A stretch of DNA of 64,000 bases from Methylobacterium sp. (GTDB lineage: Bacteria; Pseudomonadota; Alphaproteobacteria; Rhizobiales; Beijerinckiaceae). Below the pieces are notes generated by a model. The model did not search any database. It was given only the letters and a program-made list of their open reading frames with translations, and was not told the DNA's origin. Both the position numbers and the translations under genes were made by a program. This document shows positions 25,795 through 34,292 of the stretch, in pieces; positions within the stretch are counted from its first letter, which is position 1; each line of letters opens with the position of its first letter. The stretch spans positions 62,001 to 126,000 of the forward strand of contig PERO01000006.1 in NCBI GenBank assembly GCA_002928875.1, given 5' to 3'.

Positions 25795-26733
25795 ATGCAG
25801 ATCTACCTGCCCATCGCCGAACTGCCGCTGAGCCTGTTCCTGCTGCTCGGGATGGGGGCGGCCGTGGGTTTCATCGCCGGCCTGTTCGGCGTGGGCGGCG
25901 GCTTCCTGCTGACGCCCTTTCTGATCTTCATCGGCGTGCCGGCACCGGTCGCGGTGGCGACTTCCTCGGTGCATATCGCGGCCTCGTCGGTGACCGGCGC
26001 GCTGACCTACTGGCGCAGGCAGGCGCTCGACCTGCATCTCGGCGTGGTGCTTATCATCGGCGGCGTGCTCGGCACGGTGCTGGGCGTGATGTTCTTCAAC
26101 CAGATGCGCCGCCTCGGCTTCCTCGATCTCATCATCACGCTCTCCTACGTGACGCTGCTGATGTCGATCGGCTGCCTGATGTTCGTGGAGAGCATCGGCT
26201 CGATGATCGAGCGGCGTCTGCAGCGCCGGAAGGGCACGGTCGCGCCGCCACCCGTGCGGCCGGAGAAGGCCTGGCACCAGCGCTTTCCCCTGCAGATGCA
26301 ATTCACCCGCTCGAAACTCACCACGAGCGTGATTCCCATCATCATGCTGGGCACGATCATCGGTTTCGTGGGGACGGTGCTCGGCATCGGCGGCGGATTC
26401 CTCGTCGTGCCGGCGCTGATCTACCTGTTCCGCATTCCCACGAATGTCGTCGTCGGCACCTCGCTGCTGCAGATCCTGATGACGATGGTGGTGGCGATCT
26501 TTCTGCACGCCACCGTCTCGCAGGCGGTGGACATCATGCTGGGGCTGGTGCTGGTGGTCGGCGGCGTCATCGGCGCGCAATTCGGCGTGCGGACCGGCCA
26601 GACGCTGAAAGGCGAGCAGTTCCGGCTGCTGCTGGCGTTGCTGATCCTCGCGGTCGGCGTGCGCTTTGCCTACGAGATCGTCGGCAAGCCGCTCGATCCC
26701 TTCGTCATCTCCACCGTGGAGGTCGAACGATGA
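25795..26733 (+). CDS. Sulfite exporter TauE/SafE family membrane protein
   Basis: A 312-residue membrane protein with two related halves, each carrying the signature glycine-rich loop: GLFGVGGGFLLTPFLIF near residue 35 and TVLGIGGGFLVVPALIY near residue 200. About eight hydrophobic spans surround a cytoplasmic basic loop (about 140-175). TauE/SafE proteins export organosulfur anions or sulfite, or act as sulfur-anion transporters. The ATG at 25795 follows CCGGAGGC. The stop overlaps the next gene's ATG (ATGA), and this pairing with a TIGR02186-type protein is a repeated arrangement in alphaproteobacteria, so the two probably work together. The substrate is not known. Confidence 0.93.
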   Translation: MQIYLPIAELPLSLFLLLGMGAAVGFIAGLFGVGGGFLLTPFLIFIGVPAPVAVATSSVHIAASSVTGALTYWRRQALDLHLGVVLIIGGVLGTVLGVMFFNQMRRLGFLDLIITLSYVTLLMSIGCLMFVESIGSMIERRLQRRKGTVAPPPVRPEKAWHQRFPLQMQFTRSKLTTSVIPIIMLGTIIGFVGTVLGIGGGFLVVPALIYLFRIPTNVVVGTSLLQILMTMVVAIFLHATVSQAVDIMLGLVLVVGGVIGAQFGVRTGQTLKGEQFRLLLALLILAVGVRFAYEIVGKPLDPFVISTVEVER

Positions 26734-27500
26734 AGGGGCTCGCGGCGCTGCTGATCGGACTGGCGGCGCTCGCAAGCCTGCCCGCGCGCGCGCAGGAACT
26801 CGTGCTGACCCTTTCGACCCGCGAGGTGGCCATCACCTCGACCTATACGGGCGCGGATATCACCGCCTTCGGCTTCATCGAGCGCGACGTGCGCAGCGTG
26901 ACGCGCGCCGCCCCCTTCGAGATCATCGCGACCGTGCAGGGCCCGGTGGGTGACATCACCGTGCATCGGAAAGGCCAGCTCGGCCCGATCTGGCTGACGG
27001 CAGCGCGCGAGCGTTTCGCCCGCATCCCGACCTATTTCGCCCTGCTCAGCGCGCGCCCGACGGAGGAGATCGTCGCCCCGGAGGCCGCGCAGCGCCTGAA
27101 GCTCAGCCTCACCGATTATCTGCCGCCGCTGGAGAACCTGTCGGCCGGGGATTATGCCGAGCAGACCGAGTTCCGGCAGGCCCTGCTGCGGCTCCGGCAG
27201 GAGGAAGGCGCGCTGGTGGTCGACCCCAAGGCCGTGACGATGGTGCGGCCCAACCTCTTCACCGTGAAGGTGAACGTGCCCGGCAAGGCGCCGGTGGGGC
27301 TCTACGTCATCAACGTCACGGTGATTTCCGAAGGCGTGGTGCTGCGCACGGCACAGGCCGGATTCGTGGTTCGGAAGGTCGGGTTCGACGCCGCCGTGGC
27401 GGAGGCCGCCAAGAACCGCGCTCCGCTTTACGCGCTCGCGACAATCCTTGTGGCGGTGCTGCTGGGCTGGGTCGCGAATTTCGCCTTCCGCCGGGATTAG
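26730..27500 (+). CDS. TIGR02186 family exported membrane-anchored protein
   Basis: A 256-residue protein with a signal peptide (LAALLIGLAALASLPARAQE) and a C-terminal membrane span (ALYALATILVAVLLGWVANF) followed by a short basic tail. The body is beta-rich, as in LVLTLSTREVAITSTYTGAD and LFTVKVNVPGKAPVGLYVINV, and resembles an immunoglobulin-like fold facing the periplasm. The sequence agrees with the TIGR02186 conserved family, which is found immediately after TauE/SafE genes. The start overlaps the TauE/SafE stop by 4 bases. Its role is unknown; a periplasmic partner of the transporter is the likely inference. The stop codon directly abuts the stop of the convergent pdeM gene. Confidence 0.85.
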   Translation: MKGLAALLIGLAALASLPARAQELVLTLSTREVAITSTYTGADITAFGFIERDVRSVTRAAPFEIIATVQGPVGDITVHRKGQLGPIWLTAARERFARIPTYFALLSARPTEEIVAPEAAQRLKLSLTDYLPPLENLSAGDYAEQTEFRQALLRLRQEEGALVVDPKAVTMVRPNLFTVKVNVPGKAPVGLYVINVTVISEGVVLRTAQAGFVVRKVGFDAAVAEAAKNRAPLYALATILVAVLLGWVANFAFRRD

Positions 27501-28217
27501 CTAGCGCCGCGCCGCCAAGGCATGAAACGGCACCGCATGGATCGCCTCGCGCGCGATCAGATAGGCCCGCGCCTCCGCGCCCCAGCCGAGATCGCGGATG
27601 GGGGCATCGGTCACGTCCAGCGCGCCGGTGAGGCAGCCGAAGGCGGGCATCAACAGCCTTTCGCCCGAGGCAAGGAAGCAGCGGCGGCGCTGCAGGCCGG
27701 CCCGGGTCGAAAGCCGCGCGGCGGGGTGGAGATGCCCGACGATTTCCGGCCGCCCATCCGCCTCGGGCTCGTGGCGCAGGCGCACGTCGCCGAGATCGAG
27801 ATGCGCGAGGCTCTCGCCCGGCAGCGTCGCCGGATGCTGCGGATCGTGGTTGCCGGTGATCCAGGTGAGGCGCAGGCGACCCGCGAGCCTTGCCAGCGTC
27901 AGCGCCGCCGCCGATCCCGACAGCGGCAGCAGATCCGCCCGGTGGAAACTGTCGCCGAGCAGCACGAGGCGCTCGGGCCGCAGGCGGTTCACGGCCGCCT
28001 CGAGGCGCTGGAGCGTGGCGAGGCTGTCATAGGGCGGCAGCATCTGCCCGAACCGCGCGAAGGCCGCGGATTTCTCGAGATGTAGATCCGCGACGACCAG
28101 CGCGCCTTCATCCGGCAGGAAGGCGGCACCGGAGGGGTCGAGCGCCACGCGCAAGGCGCCGAGCCGGCATTCGATGCCGGATGTCTCGACCCTTGCCTGC
28201 GCCAGCGCACCCCTCAT
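27501..28217 (-). CDS. pdeM: Ligase-associated DNA damage response endonuclease PdeM
   Basis: A 238-residue calcineurin-like metallophosphoesterase. The metal-binding motifs appear in order: VVADLHLEKS (D-x-H), LLGDSFHRAD (G-D), WITGNHDP (G-N-H-D), and IVGHLHPAA (G-H-x-H). This matches the phosphoesterase of the four-gene ligase/exonuclease/helicase/phosphoesterase set known from Pseudomonas putida and other bacteria, whose biochemical activity is that of a metal-dependent nuclease or phosphodiesterase. The start overlaps the helicase stop in an ATGA arrangement, making it the third gene of the leftward arm of this locus. Confidence 0.93.
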   Translation of the reverse strand: MRGALAQARVETSGIECRLGALRVALDPSGAAFLPDEGALVVADLHLEKSAAFARFGQMLPPYDSLATLQRLEAAVNRLRPERLVLLGDSFHRADLLPLSGSAAALTLARLAGRLRLTWITGNHDPQHPATLPGESLAHLDLGDVRLRHEPEADGRPEIVGHLHPAARLSTRAGLQRRRCFLASGERLLMPAFGCLTGALDVTDAPIRDLGWGAEARAYLIAREAIHAVPFHALAARR

Positions 28218-30685
28218 GCCCCGATTTCCTCCATCAGCCTTGCGGCTTCCTCGCCGATCGCCGCATCGCGCGCTTCGCCATAGACCGGCTCTTTGCCGAT
28301 CTCGAGCAGGATCGGCACCGAGAGCGGCGAGACCTGCTTGAGCCCGTGATGCATGATTCGCCCCCGGACGCGCATCAGCATGTCCGAGAGGCGGCGAAGA
28401 TCAAGCAGCGCGCTCGCCGCATCGGCCCGCGCCGCCTTGAGCAGGATGTGATCGGGCTCGTGCCGGCGCAGCACGTCGAAGATGAGATCGGTCGACATCG
28501 TCACCGCGCGCGCCTTCTTCTCCATCCCGGGAAAGCGCCGCTCGATCAGCCCCGCGATCACCGCGCAATAGCGGAACGAGCGCTTCATCAGGGCACTTTC
28601 CTCCAGCCATTCCTCGAGATCATCGCCGAGCATGTCGGGCGCGAAGAGTTCCGGCAGGAAGGACTTGTGGCGTTTCGCTTCGGCCGAGACATCGCCCAGC
28701 ATCCAGATGCCGAGGGCGTAATCATTGGCGACGAAGCCCAGCGGCTTCAGCCGCGCGCGTTCAAGCCGGCGCGTCAGCAGCATGCCGAGCGTCTGATGCG
28801 CGAGCCGCCCCTCGAACGGATAGGCCACGAGATAATGCCGGTCACCGCGTGGGAAGGTCTCGACCAGCAGATCCTCCGGCCCCGGAAGGCGCGATTTCTG
28901 CCGCTGGAGTTCGAGCCAGGCCGAAACCTGCTCCGGCAGCGCGCCCCATTCGGCCAGGGTCGCGAGCATGGTGCGCACGCGCCGCGCGAGATGGGTCGAG
29001 AGCGGAAACTTGCCGCCGGCATAGGAGGGCACGGCCGGGTCGCGCGCCGTGGTGCGGCTGACGATCACGCGATCCTCCGCGAGGCCTTCGAATTGCAGCA
29101 CCTCGCCGCCGAAGATGAAGGTGTCGCCCGGCACGAGGCCTTCCGCGAAATATTCCTCCACCTCGCCCAGCAGCCGCCCGAAGCGCAAGGTCTTGCCGCT
29201 TCCCGTGGGCTTGCCGAGATGCACCTTCAGCATCGTGGCTTCGACGATGGTACCGATATTCATCCGGTAGCTCTGCGCGATGCGGGCATTGGCGACGCGC
29301 AGCCGGCCCTCCCTGTCGCGCTTCACGCGGGCGAAGCGCTCATAGGCGCGCAGTGCATAGCCGCCATCGATGACGAAGGCGAGGATCTTCGCGAAATCCT
29401 CGTCCGAGAGATCCGCATAGGGCGCGGCATCGCGGATTTCCGCGAGCAGGCCCGCTTCGTCGCGCGGTTCGGCGACGAGCATGCCCATCACGTGTTGCGC
29501 GAGCACGTCGAGCGCACCCGCGCGCTTCGTCACGGCATCCTGCTCCCCCGCGAAGGCCGCTTCGATCGCCGCGCGGCATTCCAGCACCTCGAAGCGGTTC
29601 GAGGGCACGAGCAATGCGCGGGAGGGTTCATCCAGCCGGTGATTGGCGCGGCCGATGCGCTGCAGCAGCCGGCTCGCGCCCTTCGGCGCCCCGACATTGA
29701 TGACGAGATCGACATCGCCCCAGTCGATGCCGAGATCGAGCGTCGAGGTGCAGACCACCGCATCGAGCTGCCCCGCGGCCATCGCAGCTTCCACGCGCCG
29801 CCTCTGGCTCACATCGAGCGAGCCGTGATGCAGCGCGATGCGCTTGCCCGCCTCGTTCTCGTTCCAGAGGAGCTGGAAGAGATATTCCGCCTGCATGCGC
29901 GTGTTGACGAAGACGAGGCTCAGCTTCGCCTTGCAGATCTCCGCATAGATCTCGCCGATCGCGTGACGCGCGGAATGGCCCGCCCAGGGCAGGCGCTCGG
30001 CGGTTTCGAGCATGGTGAGGATCGGCTCGGCGGCCTCCTCGGGCGCGGCGAGCACGAGATCGGCGAGGTTCTCGCCTTTGCCCTGCCCCGTGAGCCAGCG
30101 GCGGAGGTCGTCCGGCTCGGCTACCGTCGCCGACAGCCCCGCCGTCACCAGGCCCGGCGCGATGGCGCGCAACCGCGCGAGGCCGAGTGCCAGCAGATCG
30201 CCGCGCTTGTTGGGCGCGACGGCGTGAATTTCATCCACGATCAGCCGCTTCAGCGCGCCGAAGAGCTTCGAGGCCTGGGGATGCGCGAGCATCAAGGCGA
30301 GCTGTTCGGGCGTCGTCAGCAAGATGTCGGGCGGGGAGGTCATCTGCCGGGCACGGCGGCTGGCGGGGGTGTCGCCGGTGCGGGTCTCGATGCGGATCGG
30401 CAGGCCCATTTCCGCTGCCGGCGTCTCGAGATTGCGCGCGACATCGACCGCCAGCGCCTTCAGGGGCGAGATGTAGAGCGTGTGCAGCCGGCGGATGGGG
30501 CGCGGCTCGATCAGGTCGATCAGGCTCGGCAGGAAGCCAGCGAGCGTCTTGCCCGCGCCCGTCGGCGCGATCAGCAGGGCGGATTGGCCCGCATGCGCCT
30601 TCTCGACCATTGCACGCTGATGCGCGCGGAGCGACCAGCCCTTCGCGGCGAACCAGCGCGTGATGGTCTCCGGCAGGTCAGCCAT
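28214..30685 (-). CDS. Ligase-associated DNA damage response DEXH-box helicase (Lhr-like)
   Basis: An 823-residue superfamily 2 helicase. The Q-like motif WSLRAHQ precedes Walker A APTGAGKT (residues 40-47), followed by TTPEQL (motif Ib), the Walker B box DEIH (151-154) and a SAT-type motif in GLSATVAE. The second RecA domain has LVFVNTRMQ and QRIGRANH (motif VI). The C-terminal roughly 350 residues form the winged-helix and extra domain of Lhr-type 3'-5' helicases. The set of neighbours identifies it as the ligase-associated subgroup. The start lies inside the 3' end of the methyltransferase gene (8-base overlap), and the stop overlaps pdeM, so all three are probably co-translated. Confidence 0.94.
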   Translation of the reverse strand: MADLPETITRWFAAKGWSLRAHQRAMVEKAHAGQSALLIAPTGAGKTLAGFLPSLIDLIEPRPIRRLHTLYISPLKALAVDVARNLETPAAEMGLPIRIETRTGDTPASRRARQMTSPPDILLTTPEQLALMLAHPQASKLFGALKRLIVDEIHAVAPNKRGDLLALGLARLRAIAPGLVTAGLSATVAEPDDLRRWLTGQGKGENLADLVLAAPEEAAEPILTMLETAERLPWAGHSARHAIGEIYAEICKAKLSLVFVNTRMQAEYLFQLLWNENEAGKRIALHHGSLDVSQRRRVEAAMAAGQLDAVVCTSTLDLGIDWGDVDLVINVGAPKGASRLLQRIGRANHRLDEPSRALLVPSNRFEVLECRAAIEAAFAGEQDAVTKRAGALDVLAQHVMGMLVAEPRDEAGLLAEIRDAAPYADLSDEDFAKILAFVIDGGYALRAYERFARVKRDREGRLRVANARIAQSYRMNIGTIVEATMLKVHLGKPTGSGKTLRFGRLLGEVEEYFAEGLVPGDTFIFGGEVLQFEGLAEDRVIVSRTTARDPAVPSYAGGKFPLSTHLARRVRTMLATLAEWGALPEQVSAWLELQRQKSRLPGPEDLLVETFPRGDRHYLVAYPFEGRLAHQTLGMLLTRRLERARLKPLGFVANDYALGIWMLGDVSAEAKRHKSFLPELFAPDMLGDDLEEWLEESALMKRSFRYCAVIAGLIERRFPGMEKKARAVTMSTDLIFDVLRRHEPDHILLKAARADAASALLDLRRLSDMLMRVRGRIMHHGLKQVSPLSVPILLEIGKEPVYGEARDAAIGEEAARLMEEIGA

Positions 30686-31622
30686 CGGGCGAGAGCACGT
30701 AGAGCGCGCCCGGCACCGGAACGCCCCGGTCGCGCCGGGCGCTCACGCGCGCTTCGTGGCGGATGACGAAGCGGGATGCGACAGCCCATTGCAGGATATC
30801 CGCCCGCGCATGATGCACCCGGAGATCGGCGCCCACGCGCGACGGCCCCTCCCCCGCATCCTGCACCGTGAAGGCAAAAATCCCGCCCGGCGCCAGCACG
30901 CGGCGGGCCTCGCGAAAGAGTGGCGCGAGATTTTCGATGTAGCAGAAGACATCCGCTGCGATCACGAGATCGGCGGATTGCGCTGCCTCGCCCGCGAGCC
31001 AGGCACCGGCCTCCGCGCAATCGAGACGGGTGTAGAGGCCCGTCTGCCGCGCGATTTCCAGCATGCGCGGCGAGAGATCGACGCCATCCATCGTTTCGAA
31101 CTGCCCGGCGAGCGCCTTCGCCATCAGCCCCGTGCCGCAGCCGAGATCGAGCACGCGGGCATAACGCCTTGCACCTGATACGGCGCCAAGCGCCTGTGCC
31201 AGCAGTTCCGGCGCGCGATAATCGAGCGCTGATGTGAGATGCGCATCGAAACGCGGCGCGTAATCGTCGAAGAGGGCCGCGACATAACCCGGGGTGACAG
31301 CACCGCCTTCCGCACCCATCCGCGCGAGGAAGGCGCGCGCGCCGAGGAGATCCGCCTGGTCCCGCGCTGCCACGATCTCGAAGGCGGCGCGCGCTTCTGC
31401 CTCACGCCCGAGCATCAAGGCCGCCTTGCCAAGCCCGAGCCGCGCGGGCAACCAGGCGGGAACCCGTTCGAGGGTTTGTTCGTAGAGGTCGAAAGCGGCC
31501 TGCGCGTCGCCCTCCGCCAGCGCGGCCTCGGCATAGGCGAAGCGGCGATCCGCGAGGAGATCGCCCGAGCCCGAGGCAACACGGGCGGCATCGAGACTGG
31601 CGGAATGGGGGGAAGCGGCCAT
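30678..31622 (-). CDS. TPR-containing class I SAM-dependent methyltransferase
   Basis: A 314-residue protein. Residues about 25-105 hold tetratricopeptide-like helices (AYAEAALAEGDAQAAFDLYEQTL, shown here in part, and RLGLGKAALMLGREAEARAAF). The methyltransferase domain follows, with SAM motif I VLDLGCGTGLMAKAL, the acidic end of strand 2 in GVDLSPRML, and VIAADVFCYIENL for motif IV. It heads the leftward arm of the ligase-associated repair locus and overlaps the helicase gene by 8 bases, so it is likely part of the same transcript. Its substrate is unknown; neither an N6-adenine nor a cytosine DNA methylase motif is visible, so a protein or small-molecule target is possible. It is divergent from the exonuclease across 52 bases. 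Confidence 0.85.
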   Translation of the reverse strand: MAASPHSASLDAARVASGSGDLLADRRFAYAEAALAEGDAQAAFDLYEQTLERVPAWLPARLGLGKAALMLGREAEARAAFEIVAARDQADLLGARAFLARMGAEGGAVTPGYVAALFDDYAPRFDAHLTSALDYRAPELLAQALGAVSGARRYARVLDLGCGTGLMAKALAGQFETMDGVDLSPRMLEIARQTGLYTRLDCAEAGAWLAGEAAQSADLVIAADVFCYIENLAPLFREARRVLAPGGIFAFTVQDAGEGPSRVGADLRVHHARADILQWAVASRFVIRHEARVSARRDRGVPVPGALYVLSPDG

Positions 31623-31674
31623 ATCTCCGTGCTTAGGCGAGTTGTCGCGTGATTTGAAGAGATTTGCCCCAACG

Positions 31675-32691
31675 ATGCGCCCGTCCGACCTGCTTCATCC
31701 GCGCCCCGAAGGCCTTTATTGCCCGCCAGGCGATTTCTACGTCGATCCCCTGCGCCCGGTTCCGCGCGCGCTCATCACGCATGGCCATTCCGATCACGCC
31801 CGGCCCGGCCATGGCGCGGTGATGGCGAGCCGCGAGACGCTCGCGATCATGGCGCTTCGGCTCGGCGAAGGCTTCTGCGAGACGCGACAGGAAGCGATTA
31901 TCGGCGAATGGGTGACGATCAACGGCGTGGAGGTCGCGTTCTTTCCCGCCGGCCATGTGCTCGGCTCCTGCCAGATCGCTCTGCGCTGGAAGGGCCTCAC
32001 CATCGTCGTCTCCGGTGATTACAAGCGCGAACCCGATGCCACCGCCGCCCCCTTCGAGGTGGTGACTTGCGATGTCTTCGTGACGGAGGCGACCTTCGGT
32101 TTGCCTGTGTTTCGCCACCCAGATCCGGCGAAGGAGGTCGGCAAGCTGCTGGCCTCCTTGCAGGAGAACCCGCATCGCGCGCATCTCGTGGGCGCTTATT
32201 CGCTGGGCAAGGCGCAGAGGCTCATCCGGCACCTGCGCGAGGCGGGCTATGACCGGCCGGTCTACCTCCACGGCGCGCTCGAGAGGGTGACGGCCTATTA
32301 CGAGGAAACGGGCATCGCGCTGGGGCCGCTCGCGCGCGCAGCCGGCCTGCCACGCGGCAGCCTCGCGGGCGAGATCCTGCTCTGCCCGCCCTCGGCGCTT
32401 GCGGATATCTGGTCGCGGCGCTTCGCCGAACCGCTGACGGTCGCGGCCTCGGGCTGGATGCGCGTGCGCGCCCGCGCCCGGCAGCGCGGCGTGGAATTGC
32501 CGCTCGTGATTTCCGACCATGCCGATTGGGATGGCCTGCGCCAGACCATTCTCGAAACCGGAGCCGGCGAAATCTGGGTCACCCATGGGCAGGAGGATGC
32601 GCTCGTCCACTGGTGCCTCGGACAGGGCCTCGCGGCCCAGCCCCTGCATCTCGTGGGCTTCGGCGAGGAAGCGGCGGAGGATGCCGCATGA
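31675..32691 (+). CDS. Ligase-associated DNA damage response exonuclease (MBL/beta-CASP fold)
   Basis: A 338-residue metallo-beta-lactamase-fold nuclease. The metal motif HGHSDH is at residues 36-41, and further ligands are in FFPAGHVLGS and VVSGDYKRE; the beta-CASP part has GAYSLGKAQRLI and ends with ISDHADWDGL and WVTHGQ. This is the SNM1/Pso2-like exonuclease of the bacterial ligase-associated set. I prefer the ATG at 31675 to the TTG at 31642 because the family starts close to SDLLHPRPEGLY. The stop overlaps the ligase start (ATGA). In the family it is thought to trim DNA ends before ligation. Confidence 0.93.
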   Translation: MRPSDLLHPRPEGLYCPPGDFYVDPLRPVPRALITHGHSDHARPGHGAVMASRETLAIMALRLGEGFCETRQEAIIGEWVTINGVEVAFFPAGHVLGSCQIALRWKGLTIVVSGDYKREPDATAAPFEVVTCDVFVTEATFGLPVFRHPDPAKEVGKLLASLQENPHRAHLVGAYSLGKAQRLIRHLREAGYDRPVYLHGALERVTAYYEETGIALGPLARAAGLPRGSLAGEILLCPPSALADIWSRRFAEPLTVAASGWMRVRARARQRGVELPLVISDHADWDGLRQTILETGAGEIWVTHGQEDALVHWCLGQGLAAQPLHLVGFGEEAAEDAA

Positions 32692-34292
32692 AGGCCTTCG
32701 CGACGCTTCTCGATCGCCTTTCCTATGAGCCGCGCCGCAACGAGAAGCTGCGCCACATCGTGCGCTACCTGCGCGAGGCGCCGGACCCCGATCGCGGCTA
32801 TGCGCTGGCAGCACTCTGCGGCGCGCTCGATATTCCTGCCGTGAAGCCCGCCATGCTGCGCGCGCTGGTGGCCGAGCGGGTGGACCCCGTGCTCTTCGGC
32901 CTCTCCTACGATTTCGTGGGCGATCTCTCCGAGACGATCGCGCTGATCTGGCCGGCGCAATTCACGGGCAGCAACAACGCGCCGCTTCACCTGGCGGAGG
33001 TGATTTCGACGCTCCTCTCGGCGAGCCGCCGCGAGGGGCCGCAGCTGATCGCGCGCTGGCTCGATGACCTCGACGAAACCGGCCGCTGGGCCTTGCTGAA
33101 GCTCGTCACCGGGGCCTTGCGCGTCGGTGTTTCGGCGCTGCTCGCAAGGCAGGCGCTGGCGGAATTCTCCGGCCACCCGGTCGAGGAGATCGAGGAGGTC
33201 TGGCACGGCGTCGAGCCGCCCTACACCGATCTCCTCGCCTGGCTGGAAGGGCGCGGCCCGCGCCCTGACCCTTCCGCGGCGCTCACCTTCCGTTCGCCGA
33301 TGCTGGCGCACCCCATCGAGGACGAGGATTTCGAGACGCTTCAGCCGGCGGATTTCCACGCCGAATGGAAATGGGACGGCATCCGCATCCAGGCCGCCAC
33401 ACGCCGCAACGGCCTCGCGCGCGATGTGCGGCTCTTCTCGCGCAGCGGCGACGACATCACCACAAGCTTTCCCGACCTCATTGAAGCCCTGCCGGAGAAT
33501 GCCGTGATCGACGGCGAACTCGTCGTGGCGCGCGACGCTTTGATCGCGACCTTCTCCGATCTCCAGCAGCGCCTGAACCGCAAGGTCGTCTCGGCCGCGA
33601 TGCTGCGCGATTCCCCCGTCGCGCTGATGGCCTATGACCTGCTGCAGGTCGAGGGCGAGGATCTTCGCCCCCTCCCCCTGCCGCAGCGCCTCGCGCGGCT
33701 GGAGGCACTGGTGGCGGCAAAGGCGCATCCGCGCCTGATGCTCTCGCCGGCCGTGCCGTTCGAAAGCTGGGAGGCGCTCGCGGAAAAGCGCGCGCAATCC
33801 GCCGAGAACGCCGCCATCGAGGGCGTGATGCTGAAACGGCTCGACAGCCCCTATCTCGCGGGCCGGCCCAAGGGCTTCTGGTACAAGTGGAAGCGCGATC
33901 CGATGATCGCGGATTGCGTGATGATGTATGCCCAGCGCGGCCACGGGAAACGCTCGAGCTATTATTCCGATTTCACCTTCGGCGTCTGGGAGGGCGAGAA
34001 GCTCGTGCCGGTCGGCAAGGCCTATTTCGGCTTCACCGACGAGGAACTGAAGGGGCTCGACCGTTTCGTGCGGCAGAACACCATCAACCGCTTCGGCCCC
34101 GTGCGCGAGGTGGTGCACGAGCCGCAATCCGGCCTCGTGCTGGAAATCGCCTTCGAGGGCCTGCAGGAATCGACCCGCCACCGCTCGGGCCTCGCGATGC
34201 GCTTTCCCCGCATCCACCGCATCCGCACCGACAAGAAACCTGCCGAAGCCGACCGGATCGAGACGCTCAGGTCGCTTCTGCGTTCGGGTTGA
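32688..34292 (+). CDS. ATP-dependent DNA ligase (ligase-associated locus)
   Basis: A 534-residue ATP-dependent ligase. An N-terminal alpha-helical DNA-binding domain (residues 1-200) precedes the nucleotidyltransferase domain, whose motif I is EWKWDGIRIQ with Lys228 as the AMP-accepting nucleophile. LFSRSGDDIT (motif Ia/RxDK region), IDGELVV (motif III), EGVMLKRLDSPY (motif IV) and WYKWKRDPM (motif V) follow. The C-terminal OB domain ends in a basic patch. It seals nicks during repair and is distinct from the essential NAD-dependent LigA. The 3' end overlaps the convergent membrane-protein gene by 26 bases. It is translationally coupled to the exonuclease. Confidence 0.96.
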   Translation: MKAFATLLDRLSYEPRRNEKLRHIVRYLREAPDPDRGYALAALCGALDIPAVKPAMLRALVAERVDPVLFGLSYDFVGDLSETIALIWPAQFTGSNNAPLHLAEVISTLLSASRREGPQLIARWLDDLDETGRWALLKLVTGALRVGVSALLARQALAEFSGHPVEEIEEVWHGVEPPYTDLLAWLEGRGPRPDPSAALTFRSPMLAHPIEDEDFETLQPADFHAEWKWDGIRIQAATRRNGLARDVRLFSRSGDDITTSFPDLIEALPENAVIDGELVVARDALIATFSDLQQRLNRKVVSAAMLRDSPVALMAYDLLQVEGEDLRPLPLPQRLARLEALVAAKAHPRLMLSPAVPFESWEALAEKRAQSAENAAIEGVMLKRLDSPYLAGRPKGFWYKWKRDPMIADCVMMYAQRGHGKRSSYYSDFTFGVWEGEKLVPVGKAYFGFTDEELKGLDRFVRQNTINRFGPVREVVHEPQSGLVLEIAFEGLQESTRHRSGLAMRFPRIHRIRTDKKPAEADRIETLRSLLRSG

